Source: Ipomoea triloba (taxonomy: Eukaryota; Streptophyta; Magnoliopsida; Solanales; Convolvulaceae). Taken from it: 64,000 bases of DNA. The notes beneath the pieces were generated by a model. It worked only from the letters and a program-made list of their open reading frames with translations. It had not been told where the DNA came from and searched no databases. Each line of letters starts with the position of its first letter. Within the stretch, counting starts at the first letter, position 1. The stretch is from NCBI RefSeq assembly GCF_003576645.1, contig NC_044930.1, forward strand, positions 26,175,110-26,239,109, given 5' to 3'. The translations under genes and the position numbers were made by a program. Shown here piece after piece: positions 22,506-34,448 of the stretch.

Positions 22506-23678
22506 CTACCAAGCCAACAATAACTAGCCGGAGAAAACTGAAAAGTTACCTGGTCTTTTTTTTTTTTGAATTTTTTTTAAATAAATGTATGGTAAATAAG
22601 GCATAGTGGATCACTAATTTCAAAGAAGGGAAAAATACTACTCTCTGATTTGATTCTCTTTTAAATTTCAAAAATAATAAGTAAGCAATTTAGTCTTAAA
22701 CTAAATGCAAGTTTTTTTTAAAAATAAAAAATAAAAAATTATAAAACTTTAAATTTAAATACAAAGTTTCAAAGTTCAAGATTCAAAATACAAAATTTAT
22801 AATGTTTATTCAACTTCTATTTCAATTTTTTAATTTAAAATTTTTGTCATATTTCTAGTCAAGTACATGGCCAAGTCTACATATAGGAAAAGTATTTTAT
22901 ACATGAAAGTCACATTAAAAAGAAAAAAAAAACCTATTGTAGTACAAAAGAAAAATTATTTGCACATAAACACACCTTCAGCTAGTGACACCAATTTTCA
23001 TCTTAATTCAAAAAGAAACAAATTGCATTTTTTAATGTTTCAATATTTAAACAATTTTTTTTTCTAATTTAAAAGTATAATTCAACTTTTAATTTTCAAG
23101 TGATGATTCGAGAGCTAGACAACTAGTATCTTTTTTGTTCTTTTTTTGTTTTTTGTTTTTTTTTTTTTTTGTTTCCCTTGATTTATCTTTCCTTTCATCT
23201 TTAGCTTTCACTCCACAGCTGTGTTTAATCTTGGCTCCCAAGTGGCCAAAGTCAACTATAGAAAGTAGCCAAGTCATGTAAACATTTTTATCACATGTTT
23301 TGTAAAAGAGTTGTTACTACGTTTATTTCATATTTTTACTTCTTCACTTTAATTTCTTTATGTGGCAGAGCATCCTCAATAGTTATGATTTTTGATAAGT
23401 TTTTACAGTATTGATTGTGAAAGAGAAGATGGGAGCGAAGAGAAAGAAAGAAAAAAAAAAGATCTTACCTTCCCAACAGGCAGTGACGGAGCCACTGTGG
23501 GGATAGCTGCCCCCACTCACCCCACCCTACCCCGCCCCCATATATAGCCTTGTATGTATATATGTATATATATATACATGTTTTAGATATAAATATATAA
23601 AAGCAGATGTAATATACAAAAAGTTAGCTAGACAAGATGGTAGAATCGCGTTTTGCTTTACGAAAGGTCGTGTATTCG

Positions 23679-23680
<2 letters not shown>
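22506..23680. other. Intergenic, no gene seen
   Basis: AT-rich with homopolymer tracts. A C-rich stretch at 23485-23545 (CTGCCCCCACTCACCCCACC) resembles a fragment of a common dispersed repeat. Nothing coding. Confidence 0.4.
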
Positions 23681-23752
<72 letters not shown>

Positions 23753-24267
23753 NNNNNNNNNNNNNNNNNNNNNNNNNNNNNNNNNNNNNNNNNNNNNNNN
23801 NNNNNNNNNNNNNNNNNNNNNNNNNNNNNNNNNNNNNNNNNNNNNNNNNNNNNNNNNNNNNNNNNNNNNNNNNNNNNNNNNNNNNNNNNNNNNNNNNNNN
23901 NNNNNNNNNNNNNNNNNNNNNNNNNNNNNNNNNNNNNNNNNNNNNNNNNNNNNNNNNNNNNNNNNNNNNNNNNNNNNNNNNNNNNNNNNNNNNNNNNNNN
24001 NNNNNNNNNNNNNNNNNNNNNNNNNNNNNNNNNNNNNNNNNNNNNNNNNNNNNNNNNNNNNNNNNNNNNNNNNNNNNNNNNNNNNNNNNNNNNNNNNNNN
24101 NNNNNNNNNNNNNNNNNNNNNNNNNNNNNNNNNNNNNNNNNNNNNNNNNNNNNNNNNNNNNNNNNNNNNNNNNNNNNNNNNNNNNNNNNNNNNNNNNNNN
24201 NNNNNNNNNNNNNNNNNNNNNNNNNNNNNNNNNNNNNNNNNNNNNNNNNNNNNNNNNNNNNNNNNNN

Positions 24268-24336
<69 letters not shown>
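23681..24336. repeat. (TA)n microsatellite enclosing an assembly gap (N at 23753-24267)
   Basis: Uninterrupted TA repeat on both sides of 515 undetermined bases. Translations across it are meaningless. The real length of the array is unknown. Confidence 0.95.
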
Positions 24337-24340
<4 letters not shown>

Positions 24341-24765
24341 GAGATATGTAATTTATAATTTTTTTAACTATCTATTTTATTTTAATACTTCGCTCACGCT
24401 GGAACAAATTCCTGGATACGTCCCTGCCAACAAGCACGTGCCGTGCAAGCACCTGCTAAGCATGCAAGTTGTGCTAAACGCATAGGTGTTGCGTAGCTTT
24501 TTCTCCACATGGGCCTCAAATTTTTAGACCAAAAACCCCTCCTCCTACAAGCACACACTCAATATATTTCTTCTCTCTCCTTACACTCTCTCCTCCACAT
24601 CAGCTTTTTCAAAAATCACTAATGAGGATAGCCTTATTAGTTATTTTCATCATGTGGCTCCAATAAAAATGTCAACATCAAAATTTTGTAAGAGGGAGTA
24701 AAAGTTTGGAGTAGAATTGGAGAGTAGCTAGGAGTAGTATTTTCCTTTGTAAAATAAATGTTTTT
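24337..24765. other. Intergenic, no gene seen
   Basis: Includes a short mixed-composition segment (24395-24490: CGTGCCGTGCAAGCACCTGC...) and a pyrimidine-rich tract. No ORF can be supported. Confidence 0.4.
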
Positions 24766-25056
24766 ATGAGATAGTCTCACTGTCTCACGGATCTTTATTA
24801 ATGAAACGGGTTAATTTTTTTTATAAGTATTACAAATTTCATCATAATTAACTCTTCAACTCTTAATATTATATTTTAATTTAAAAGTCTTACATTTTTC
24901 GTCATATGTATTACACTCTCATAAATAACAATTAAACAATTTATCCATGATTATTATTTCGTTTTTTCTCATATGTAACTTGTTAACCCTAAATATTACA
25001 TTTTTAACACATACATAAGAATCTCTGAGACGGTCTCACATAAGACTCACTCGTTT
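24766..25056. mobile_element. MITE with GAGAC-type inverted ends
   Basis: The left end ATGAGATAGTCTCACTGTCTCACGGATC is mirrored on the right by GAATCTCTGAGACGGTCTCACATAAGAC. The interior is AT-rich with TATTACATTTT words. This resembles a widespread plant MITE with GTGAGACGGTCTCAC termini. Confidence 0.55.
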
Positions 25057-25281
25057 TGTAATTGTTACATAATATTTTTTTTAATTGATATTAATAAGAA
25101 TCAAATTCATATTATTTTAATAGTATCTTAAAAGTTTAAGCATTTTTGTATAATGCTAATCTTTAAATTTTACAATTATTTTATTTAATATTAACATAAA
25201 TTATGAATAAACTCCTAAAGTAAAAATAATATTTTCAAAAGAAAACTGTCCCTCACTTCACCACCCTTTTAGCAATCGTTA

Positions 25282-25916
25282 TATCGTGGACCATGGTCCG
25301 AAACGACGTCGTTTTGATGTTAGTGGACGCGGATGCGAATGACTTCAGGGAATTCATTGTCTATAATACACAAAATTCTTGTCTAGAATACACAGAATGA
25401 CTTGAGTGAATACACAGAATATTGGCACAACTACACAGAAATCATCCTCCTAACATTCGAATACACAAAACACGTCACAACCTATGTTTAAGTACCTCTA
25501 ATATGAATACATAGAATTATAGTCTACAATACACAGAATATGAAAACACCAAATATACAAACACATCACCACTGTATTTAAGTACCACTAACATGAATAA
25601 ACAAAATCGTTGTCTAGAATACACAGAATGACTTGAGGGAATTGAATACACAGAATATTGATACAACTACACAGAAATTATCCTCCTAACATTCGAATAC
25701 ACAAAACACGTCACAACTACCTCTAACATGAATACATAGAATCGTAGTCTACAATACACAGAATGTCTTCAAAGAATACACAGAATATTAACACAAATAC
25801 ACAGACCGGGCGAAACACGAAACATTATTTCCAAAAAAAAAAAATTAATTAAAATGACCAAAACGACGTTGTTTTGATATAGAATGCATAATGCATTGTG
25901 CACCTGGTCCACGATA
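25282..25916. mobile_element. Minisatellite-bearing element M1, word GAATACACAGAAT
   Basis: The left end TATCGTGGACCATGGTCC and the right end CACCTGGTCCACGATA are inverted. Inside the ends AACGACGTCGTTTTGAT is again mirrored by AACGACGTTGTTTTGAT. Between them lie many degenerate AATACACAGAAT units, partly organised as two long (about 200 bp) copies. No coding. Confidence 0.7.
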
Positions 25917-26285
25917 CTTTTGGAGTGTGCACTTGCAAATTGCAATACAGTGTTACTTTCTGTTTCAATGGGAAAAAAGGATGGTTAAGGTATTTTAATT
26001 TATTATAATATTTAAGAAGTGGTGGTGGGACGTACTGTTGTCTCCCAACATCACGGGGCATGCACGCGTCCAAGTGCCTAACCCCCTTTTTCCTTTATTT
26101 TTAAGGGTGAATATTCTCTCGGAAGAATGTTATTCCCTTTCCCTCCAACATTTTCTCTCTCTGTTTTTTTTTTATTTTTTTTTTATTTTTTTTGAGTTTT
26201 TGCTCAAAAGTATCCCTCCAACCAACCGTCAGAAGACTAACCTTTCGTTTCAACCGTCAGCATATTAAATAGTAAAGAACGCAAA

Positions 26286-26865
26286 TTATGATGTGGACCC
26301 ACCTGGGTCCACAAACTACGTCTTTTTGTCTTTTTTTTTTTTTTAAATTAGTAAACATATTGCTGAATATAGAGTTGTCCAAAAATGTGTGAATGTAGAG
26401 GTTTCAAAGTGTGAATGTAGAGTATAGAAATCGTGAATGTAGACTTATGATTGTGTGAATGTAGAGTTGCCCAGAAATGTGTGAACGTGGGGGTTTCAAA
26501 TTGTGAATATAGAGTATAGAAATCTTGAATGTAGAGTTATGCATGTGTGGATTTGTAACAGAGTTAAGAAGTTCTAGCAACTTGTAGCCCTGTCATGTGT
26601 GAATGTGAAGTTCTCAAGTTGTGGATATGGAGTATATGACCTGTGAATATAGAGTTTTGAATGTGTGAATGCATAACAGTGGTAATATAGTCACTAAACA
26701 TATAATCCTGTAATGTGTGAATGTGGAGTTTACAAATTGTGAATGTAGAGTATAGTGTATGTGAATGTAGAGTTTATGTTCCACATTTCAGGCCAATATG
26801 TTTAGTAAAAAAAAAAAGTAAAAAGAAAAAGAAAATGGTGTGGTGGACCTGGGTCCACGACATAA
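26286..26865. mobile_element. Minisatellite-bearing element M2, word GTGTGAATGTAGAGTT
   Basis: The left end TTATGATGTGGACCCACC and the right end GGGTCCACGACATAA are inverted. The array at about 26370-26780 repeats GTGAATGTAGAG(T/TATAG) units, some linked to GTTTCAAATTGTGAAT. Confidence 0.7.
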
Positions 26866-27044
26866 CTATTCTGGCCAAATGGTTTGTTCCATTCACGTAG
26901 ATTTGTTTTTTCTCCTTATTGGGCCAAATGTGCTTTATTATTCTTGAACTGAGATGTGACAATTCATTGTTCACAGCAATACTACTATACTAGTGGACTA
27001 TGAAATTGGAGGAGCATAGGATTGGCAAATTAATGATTTAATGT
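26866..27044. other. Short spacer between elements
   Basis: Mixed sequence with no gene seen. Confidence 0.4.
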
Positions 27045-27745
27045 GTTGACCACGGTTTAAAATAATGCATTATGACGTTAAAAAAATATATTGCTCTATA
27101 TATGTGTTAGAATAATGAATATTCTGAGATAAAATAATGTATTTTATAAGTTAGAATAATGTGCTTTATATGTGTTAGAATAATGATATTTTTAGGGTAT
27201 GATAATGTATTTTATATGTTAGAATAATGTACTTTATGTGTTAGAATAATATATTTAGAAAAAATTTTAATTTATGCCTTTCATAATATATCAATTATCA
27301 ATGTCGCCCCTGAATTATTAGTGGTATAAATGTTGCCCTCAATTATTAGTGGTATAAATATTGCCCTCAATAATGACATATTATGGAGGGGTATAAATTA
27401 CATTAATAATTCAAGTTAGAATAATGTATAATATACTTTGTGTTAGAATAATGAAATTTTTGGATAAGATAATGTATTTTATGAGTTAGAATAATATAAT
27501 TTAGGTGTTAAAATAATGTATTTTACGAGTTAGAATAAGAAATTACTTGGTGTACTCCCATTTTATACTCTCAAATTTTACTTCATCTTACTAGTTTTTG
27601 ATGTAGACAATTTTTTGTGGACCTACTACATGATGAAAATAACAAATTCTTATTTGCCACATCAAAAATTAGAATTTGAAAATATACATAGTAAAACTCG
27701 TTAAAATAATATACTTTAATTTATGTATTTATAGACCATGGTCCA
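27045..27745. mobile_element. Minisatellite-bearing element M3, word TTAGAATAATGTATTTTA
   Basis: The right end carries TAGACCATGGTCCAAAC and the left end GTTGACCACGGTTT. At least ten GTTAGAATAATGTA units occur. A 27265-27410 block (GCCCTCAATTATTAGTGG repeats) and a 27540-27700 block appear inserted in the array. Confidence 0.5.
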
Positions 27746-27989
27746 AACAACCCCGAGCAATAATAATTGGTATGGGAAGTGAATAGCTTCTGCTCAAAAG
27801 CCACAAAATTAGGAGCAAATTGAATAAAAGTTGACTATATACTTGTAACAACTAATTATATCTCCCATTCAAAACCATCATCTCGTATGAAAAAAATAAT
27901 ATAATCAGCACTCTATCCCTTAATCTAATCAACTTATGCGAACATGAATTAGTCTAAATATTATACTGACTTAAAAGGTGACTTATACA
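27746..27989. other. Spacer, no gene seen
   Basis: AT-rich sequence between two elements. Confidence 0.4.
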
Positions 27990-28380
27990 GTTAGGGGCCG
28001 GTCTATTTAGGACACCTTTCAATCCTTATACAATGGACCCCCTGGTGCATATATATATGTCTTATGTTATGAGTTTTTGTGTCTTGTATTATGAAATTCT
28101 GCTTTATAAACTCTGTATCTGAAACAAATTAGTAATTGTATCTTATGTTATGAATTTATGTGTCTTGTGTTGTGAAATTCTGTGCCTAAGAACACAAATT
28201 TTGTACCTAAATCAGATTTGAAAAATAAATAAATATAAAACATGTGTATGTGTTATGTGTTGTGATTTTTTTATGTCCTTGTGCTATGGAGTTTTATACG
28301 TTACGAGTATGAATTTTGTATTTCGTCATTTTGATCTAGGGTCTATAACATTATGTGGACGGTCCATGATATAAATTGCC
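27990..28380. mobile_element. Minisatellite-bearing element M4, word GTGTCTTGTGTTATGAAATTCTG
   Basis: The right end is GTGGACGGTCCATGATATAAATTGCC and the left region has CAATGGACCCCCTGG. The array uses TTATGTTATGAGTTT and TGTGTCTTGTGTT units. The outer right sequence ATAAATTGC is shared with element M5 at 37993. Confidence 0.55.
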
Positions 28381-28799
28381 GATACTTTTTTTTTTTAAAT
28401 TTTTTTAAAAACTAATTATAACCCAAATAACGACAAACTCATTAAACAGAAAGAAACAAGAAAGACGACCAAACAAACATAGGTTGCCGACAGTTCTTTT
28501 TTCTAACATTTTGAAAGCTAACTCCATCTCACAGGTTTTTATCTTTTTTTAAGAAGAATTCTTTATATGAGTTTATTGTGTAAAGGGAAAAAAGCTGAAT
28601 TGGAATAGAGATTCTCTATATTGAAATAATTCTCGTAAAGATAACAATTTTTTACTCTGTATATAAGTTTATTGAACGCACACATGCCTCTACGTAAAAT
28701 TAGATTATACATATATTGAATATGTTTGACCAATCTTAATATATAAGAAGAAAAAGTTATGTAATAGGAAATGCTAGACAATTATGTTGTCTCAAATTA
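28381..28799. other. Spacer, no gene seen
   Basis: AT-rich sequence with no coding or element ends recognised. Confidence 0.35.
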
Positions 28800-29734
28800 A
28801 AGGACTAGATATACAATTACAACAAGTGACGAATTGGTAACTCAAAGAGTCAAAGGTAATCTCTGATTCATTGAATCATTGTTATTAGCAACCTTTAAAT
28901 GAGCTTAGCTTGTTTGTTCTTCCGAAGAACACCTACCTATATGTTGAACTGTATCTTCCTAAAAGGTTGAATCCCCAACACTAAGGCTCCCCACGTCCCG
29001 ACCTGACTAATCATCTGTATGATGTAAATCATGGTATGTAGCTCAGTTGAACATAGAGGTTAGACATTTAATTTGCTTACTGTGTATAAACCCAAACTTC
29101 ACTCATGTGATCAACTAAACTGTCCATGAGAGTTAAAATTACCGCCACTAAAAAAATATCATGACCAATGTAAATAGCCCTTGAAAGCCAAGTCATTTTA
29201 TTTTTGTGCTTTTGTGATAAGCATCGGAATTCTTATTATGTTCAAACATCATGGATTAACATTAATATTTCAATGAACCATTCTATTCTTTTGATACAGT
29301 AAGTTCAGAACTAACATCGATCTCAACCAAATACCAAATCATATTTAACACTAACACTTCAATGAATCTCACAATCCAGTAATACACTCTCACTTCAGAA
29401 CCATTGTTTTGATACAATAATAATAGTTCAACCAACCAACCAGCCAACATTTTATATTATGAAAGATGAACTCCAACATAAACTCAAAGAACCCAAAGAA
29501 ACAACATTGTAATAACACCAAGCTGCATATGAGACACACCACAACTTCAGGCAGCCAGGATGCATTTCTGGGAATGAGCCAATGCATCATTGTAACTTGT
29601 ATATGATTCCCTTCAAGAAACATAAACGGAAAAGCTAAAATTCTTTGCAAATATCCAAAATAAAAATGTCTAAATGAGATGGTAGCTTGGTTTTGATGTT
29701 CCATTGGTAATTTGGTATGCATACCTTGGTTAAA
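28800..29734. repeat. 3' flanking module of NLR gene A
   Basis: Homologous to 35300-36017 (same orientation) and, inverted, to about 52700-53520 and 62742-63700. On the gene strand it starts with a donor-like AAG|GTATGCATACC. It also contains a conserved block CTTGAAGGGAATC...ATGCATTGGCT...CCCAGAAATGCATCC. Probably 3' UTR exon/intron and downstream DNA duplicated together with the genes. Confidence 0.7.
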
Positions 29735-32627
29735 TCAGATTTCCTCAAACACAAAGTTATCAATTGCATACTCAGTCCTTTTTTCTGAGCTTTTATTTGT
29801 TGGCAGCTCAATCTAATAAAAAAATAAAATAAAAAATCAGAAAAATTAAGAAAACAAATAGGAGAGGAAGGAGTGATTTAAAAAAAAATTGATTATTCTC
29901 AAAAAAAATAAAAAATTGATTAATAGAATCAAAAGACACATAAACTATCTATCAAAATTCATAATTCATAAATAGGAATTAGAGAGAGACCTTAGTTACA
30001 TCACGAACAACAAGTCCTTCATATCCCAAGTCTCGTTGCATTTGTTGGATCTCCATTGCAGAAGTCACAAGAGAAGAACAACAATTGTCTAGCTCAATTA
30101 ATCGGAATGTATAAACTTCCTCAAAATTATTTGGAAGTTTTTCCAAGTCCAAGCAATATCTTAGAACTAGACGCTCCAAAACTGGGAAATGATTTGCATT
30201 TGCATTCCAATGTTCGAGATCAGAGCGCTCAATAACAAAGAACCTTAGTTGTAGAAACTCCCCATCCCTTGGTGTCCACTTTGGGCCACAAACAGCAAAA
30301 TCTTTCAATTTGAGTAAATCAAGGTTGGGTAACTTGCCAATAATGTCCATATCTTCCCATGAAAGATACGTATTACTAAGGGTCAACTGCTTGAGGTTTG
30401 ATGGAAAACAATTTGGGAGATTAAACCGCTCCACCCTTCCCATTTTAACCTTTAACTTCTCAAGCTGATGTAACTGAGCAAGGCTGTCAAGAGCATTAGG
30501 CAATACTTCACCTTCAATGTAGATCCCCAACTCCTTCAGGTTTGGAGCTTTTGTAAAGTTTGTTGTTCTTGAGTCTCGGCTGGTAACTTTGAACCATGAA
30601 AGAGTTTGTAAGTTTTCTTGAACCAAAATTGGGAGATAAGATGACGATCCCTTATCAAAGCGCACATGCCTTAGCCATGGCAAATCCAAAACATCACATG
30701 GCAGTTGCAATTGATACTCTTTTGTCCACGATGAGAGAATGAGAGTTTGCAAACTTTGGAGCTTAAACAATTGAGAGTCATTACAAACAGAACCTATAGT
30801 TCGTAAAGCTAAATATCTTAAATGAACCAAATTTACAATCTCACTAGGCATGCCATGCCAACATTTTATTAGTGATAAGTCCAATACTCTTAACAACTTC
30901 AAAGATGAGAATATCGACCAACACTTTGCAAGATATAAATTTTCATCAAAGTAGAAAAGGGAACGAGTTTTAAGTGAAGAGTGAGTGAAATAAATTGTAG
31001 GAATTGACAAGTAATCATTTCGACAACTTACCCAACGATGACCTTCAGGAAACTTATCATATTCCGTCCTACAAGCCACCATAATGTCCTCCTGAAGTGC
31101 TTTTGTAACGCAAAATTGATGTAATAAATCATGAAGCATACATGATTTGATCTTTCTATCCAAACTCCTCTGGTAAACTTGAACTAGCCTTCTATTGATA
31201 AGATCACACAAATAATCCATAGCTATCTCTTCTAAACTCTTCTTCTTGTCCATCTCTGGATTTACAAATCCTTCAGCTACCCATAACTTTATCAACTTTT
31301 TCACACGAATTTTGGTATTCTTAGGAAAGACTCCGAAATAAAGAAAACAAGGTTTTAGGTGTGTAGGCAAATAGTTGCAGCAAACTTCAAGTGTGGAATA
31401 CACTATTGTTGTACAATCCTTGAATGATGAAATGGTGAACAGAATATCCTCCCACTGCTTTGGTGAGTTGTTGAGTGTGGCTAGAAGTCCACCAATCAAA
31501 ACAATTCCTAGTGGCATTCCCATACATTTCTCAGCAATGCGTCTCCCTATAATCTCAAACTCGAGGGGTAATTTTCCATTAGACGTTGCAGTTTTGCTTA
31601 ATAATTTCCAGCTTTCTTCTGGATTCAGACTACGTGTTTCGAAAATCCACATATCTGAGCTGCTAGCAAATTTAGCCACACTCATATCTCGAGTAGTTAT
31701 CAGAACTCGGCTTCCATTATTATTGCGTGGAAAATATCTACTCAATATTTGCACTGCCGTCAAGGACCAACTGTCATCAATGACAATGAAATACCTTTGG
31801 CCCATCAGAAGTTTGCGGAGTTGCTCTGCTAGCCGCCGCTTATCATTTTGTTTGGAGATTTCTTCTTTGGTCAATGACACAATACAGCTTAGAATATCAA
31901 TGAGTAGATCTCTCAGACCGTGTTGTGGACTTTCGACCGTCCATGCTTGAATGTCAAAGTGTGACACAATTGATGGATCTTCGTAAACTTTTTTTGCCAA
32001 AGTAGTCTTTCCAGTGCCACTCATTCCCACAATTGAAACAATTTGTAGTTGAGTGGACGAAGAAGATTGAATGAGAAGCATGTCTTTTATTTTCTCAACA
32101 TCACCTTCGATTCCTATCATTGTATTCTCTAATTCATAGTTGGAGGAGGAGGAGGAGACACCATCCCTCACGTTCTCTAGCTGTAAACAAGAAGAAGAAG
32201 AAGAAGCATCATCAAATGTATGTCTCATTTGCAGATCTCTGATTTGCACTTCAACACACTCAAAATCCTTCACTAATTGCTGCAAGCTCCGATGAAGATC
32301 TTCACAAGCCTCCTTTACTGCTACTCCCTCACCCTGCACCTGGTAAATTTCACCCAGTTTGGACTCGATTTCATCTTCTGCTTTCATTGCAACATCTCTA
32401 ATTTCTTCATCCAGCCTTTTCACTGCCTCGCGATCGGGATCAGAGGTAAATTTGGGCTTAGGTTTGTCTAGATAGGCTTGCAGGAAATGGAGCTTATCCT
32501 TTAAGGTGGATAGGATGATTTGAGCATCATCAGGAAGATTATTATTGTGTGGGGGTTTCTGAAGAAGAAGAAGAAGCTGTAGTTGCTCTACTATTCCTAG
32601 TATACTACTTACAAAAACATAATCCAT
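29735..32627 (-). CDS. NLR gene A: R1-like CC-NB-ARC-LRR resistance protein, two exons
   Basis: Exon 1 is 32627-29991 and exon 2 is 29812-29735, joined ACTAAG|GTCTCT...TTATTAG|ATTGAG, giving 904 aa. These proteins are cytosolic immune receptors that detect pathogen effectors. Approximate order of parts: an N-terminal coiled-coil-type domain (residues 1-165) with the EDVID-like AEDEIESK near 83. Then come the P-loop GMSGTGKTTLAKK near 200 and kinase-2 RYFIVIDDSW near 278. RNBS-B GSRVLITTRD, GLPL-type CMGMPLGIV, RNBS-D CFLYFGVFP and MHD-type MLHDLL near 497 follow, and the remainder is LRR. All nucleotide-binding residues look intact. The ATG at 32627 lies in the context AATTCAGCAATGG shared with gene E; the open frame runs four codons further but without an ATG. 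Exon 2 adds IELPTNKSSEKRTEY then AIDNFVFEEI. If the intron is retained, the protein ends VSL. Closest relatives by recognition are late-blight R1 homologues. Confidence 0.9.
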
Positions 32628-32960
32628 TGCTGAATTCAATTGCTTTTTCTCTTCTTCTTTTTCTCAACTAGTGATGGATCTATAGGAGAATTTGCAATTG
32701 GCTATACTACTATGTATTTGGTTGGTGTTATTGTTCAAACAATAATTAAAAGAATAGATAATAAGGGTTCATTCCCTAAGCATTGCATGATTAATTGATT
32801 GTTTAATTAGATGACTCACTCATCAATTGGATACCCACTAAATTAGACCAAATTAAATATATAAGTCGAAAAAAAAAAACTTAATTTGTTCCAATTTTTT
32901 AATGGGCTGCCAGACTTCCCAAGGTAGTATATAATTAATCATTTTCTCAATGTCTCTAGA
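32628..32960 (-). promoter_or_regulatory. Promoter-proximal module of gene A
   Basis: Read towards the gene it contains CAATTGATGAGTGAGTCATC, TAATTAAACAATCAAT and TTGTTTGAACAATAACACCAACCAAATAC. The same blocks stand before genes E and F, so this is conserved proximal upstream DNA. A TGAGTCA (bZIP/GCN4-like) core is present in all three. Function is inferred from conservation only. Confidence 0.5.
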
Positions 32961-32993
32961 ATTAAATTTATTAACAAGTATTATTGATCTTGA

Positions 32994-32995
<2 letters not shown>

Positions 32996-33038
<43 letters not shown>
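32996..33038. repeat. (TTA)n microsatellite
   Basis: About 14 ATT/TTA units. A similar array lies at 55973-56000 in the inverted homologous position upstream of gene F. Confidence 0.9.
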
Positions 33039-34100
33039 CAGTAAATTTATTAAGATGACATCAATTTGTAGGATTAAATTTAGTAAATATAATATAAGTT
33101 TATTAAAAAGTATTACTGATCATAAATCATTACTTATTATAATGGACTAATGGTGTAGATTCATTAACACGACATCAATTTGCAAGGGTGGATTCAGAGG
33201 GGGACAAAGGGACATATGTATATGTATATGTATAGTATTAAAGTTGTGATTTATGATATTTATTTCTAATTTTAGTTCTATTTGTGATGTGTAACATTGT
33301 GACTTTTTAATGCTTTTTTGTTTTTTATTAAAAAAAAAAGATTAATAGTGAGATGTGTAATTTTATAATGTATTTTATATTCAAATTATTTTATCTAATA
33401 AATTATGTTTTATGCACACAACTACGTACCATTTTACTTGTTATGTCAATATTAAGATTTTCAATTTTATTGCCTCTTGGGGTAAATATATCATTAGATA
33501 ATTATCATATTAGTTGTTATGATAATATTAAGATTTTCTTATTATCTCTCGTATTAATTATATATATAAGTTTGCCAAAGCCTCGATGAAAATAAACAAC
33601 CTTAACCATTAATTTTTTTTTATTTATATTTGTTCGATTTTCAAAACTCAATCGGTGAATTAACTACTTAAAAGTTAAAACATACAATTAGTCATTATTT
33701 TATAAGCTATAAAATATGTGCTCTCAAATTTTCTCCTTACTTCTTAATGTGACACAGACAACAAACTAGTATTAAAGGTGATCCACGCATTTCTTAACAT
33801 GTACAACTAGCATACAATCATGCATTAGTTATGATGTCAATATTAAGATTTTTTCAATCTCTCAAATTAAATATAACAATAGAAAACTAGCATGGTATAC
33901 AATTAAGGTTTTGTTTCAAATGAACTATAACAAATGGACAACCTATAACATATTAGTTGTCATGATAATATTAAGATTTCTTTTTTCTTTTTTCAAATTA
34001 AATATAACAACATACAACTACCGTGATAGTTCATGACTAGTTGTCATGATAATATTAATATTTTCTCCAATTAAATTAGTAGTTTAATTTTAAATAATGG
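33039..34100. repeat. Upstream tandem-repeat module of gene A
   Basis: Several copies of a roughly 65-80 bp unit of the form TTAGTTGTCATGATAATATTAA...TTTCAAATTAAATATAACAA...CAACTAGCAT. The module is inverted at 47640-48370 upstream of gene E. Single or paired units also occur at 53515-53660 and 56460-56690. Confidence 0.65.
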
Positions 34101-34448
34101 ATTGTGTTGGGGTTAATTTTTATTTCAATAATTGTGATGGATAAAGCTGGCCGGCAACCTGCACGCATAATCACGTAGCTGTCTAGCATTTGTAATGATT
34201 TTAAAATTCTACAATAGTGACAACCATAGCTTCACTTCTCTATTATTATATCAAAATAATCCATACTATATAGCGTATAACATGCAATGTCAAATAATTT
34301 ATTTTTAAAGACCCAATGGAATGCTCTTCCTAGCAATAAGTCATTTTTTTTTAATATTTCTTTCACTATCAAGTAAAAGATTTTATGATAAAGTATTACT
34401 CTCATCATGTGTGTTTTATTAATTACTAGTATGTATAGAAATGAATTT
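34101..34448. other. Spacer, no gene seen
   Basis: AT-rich DNA between the repeat module and the next element. Confidence 0.35.

Noticed and set aside
23637..24485. 282- and 228-codon frames across the TA repeat
   Set aside because: They consist of a YI repeat and undetermined bases; artefact of the gap.
25282..25916. CRISPR-like appearance of repeated GAATACACAGAAT words
   Set aside because: Eukaryotic context, degenerate units with no constant spacer length, and inverted ends typical of a mobile element.
29390..29722. 110-codon minus-strand frame downstream of gene A
   Set aside because: It lies in the conserved 3' flank; the copies after B, E and F do not keep the same frame over its length, so UTR or flank is more likely than a separate gene.
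31375..31950. 191-codon plus-strand frame inside NLR gene A
   Set aside because: Antisense shadow of the NB-ARC coding region.
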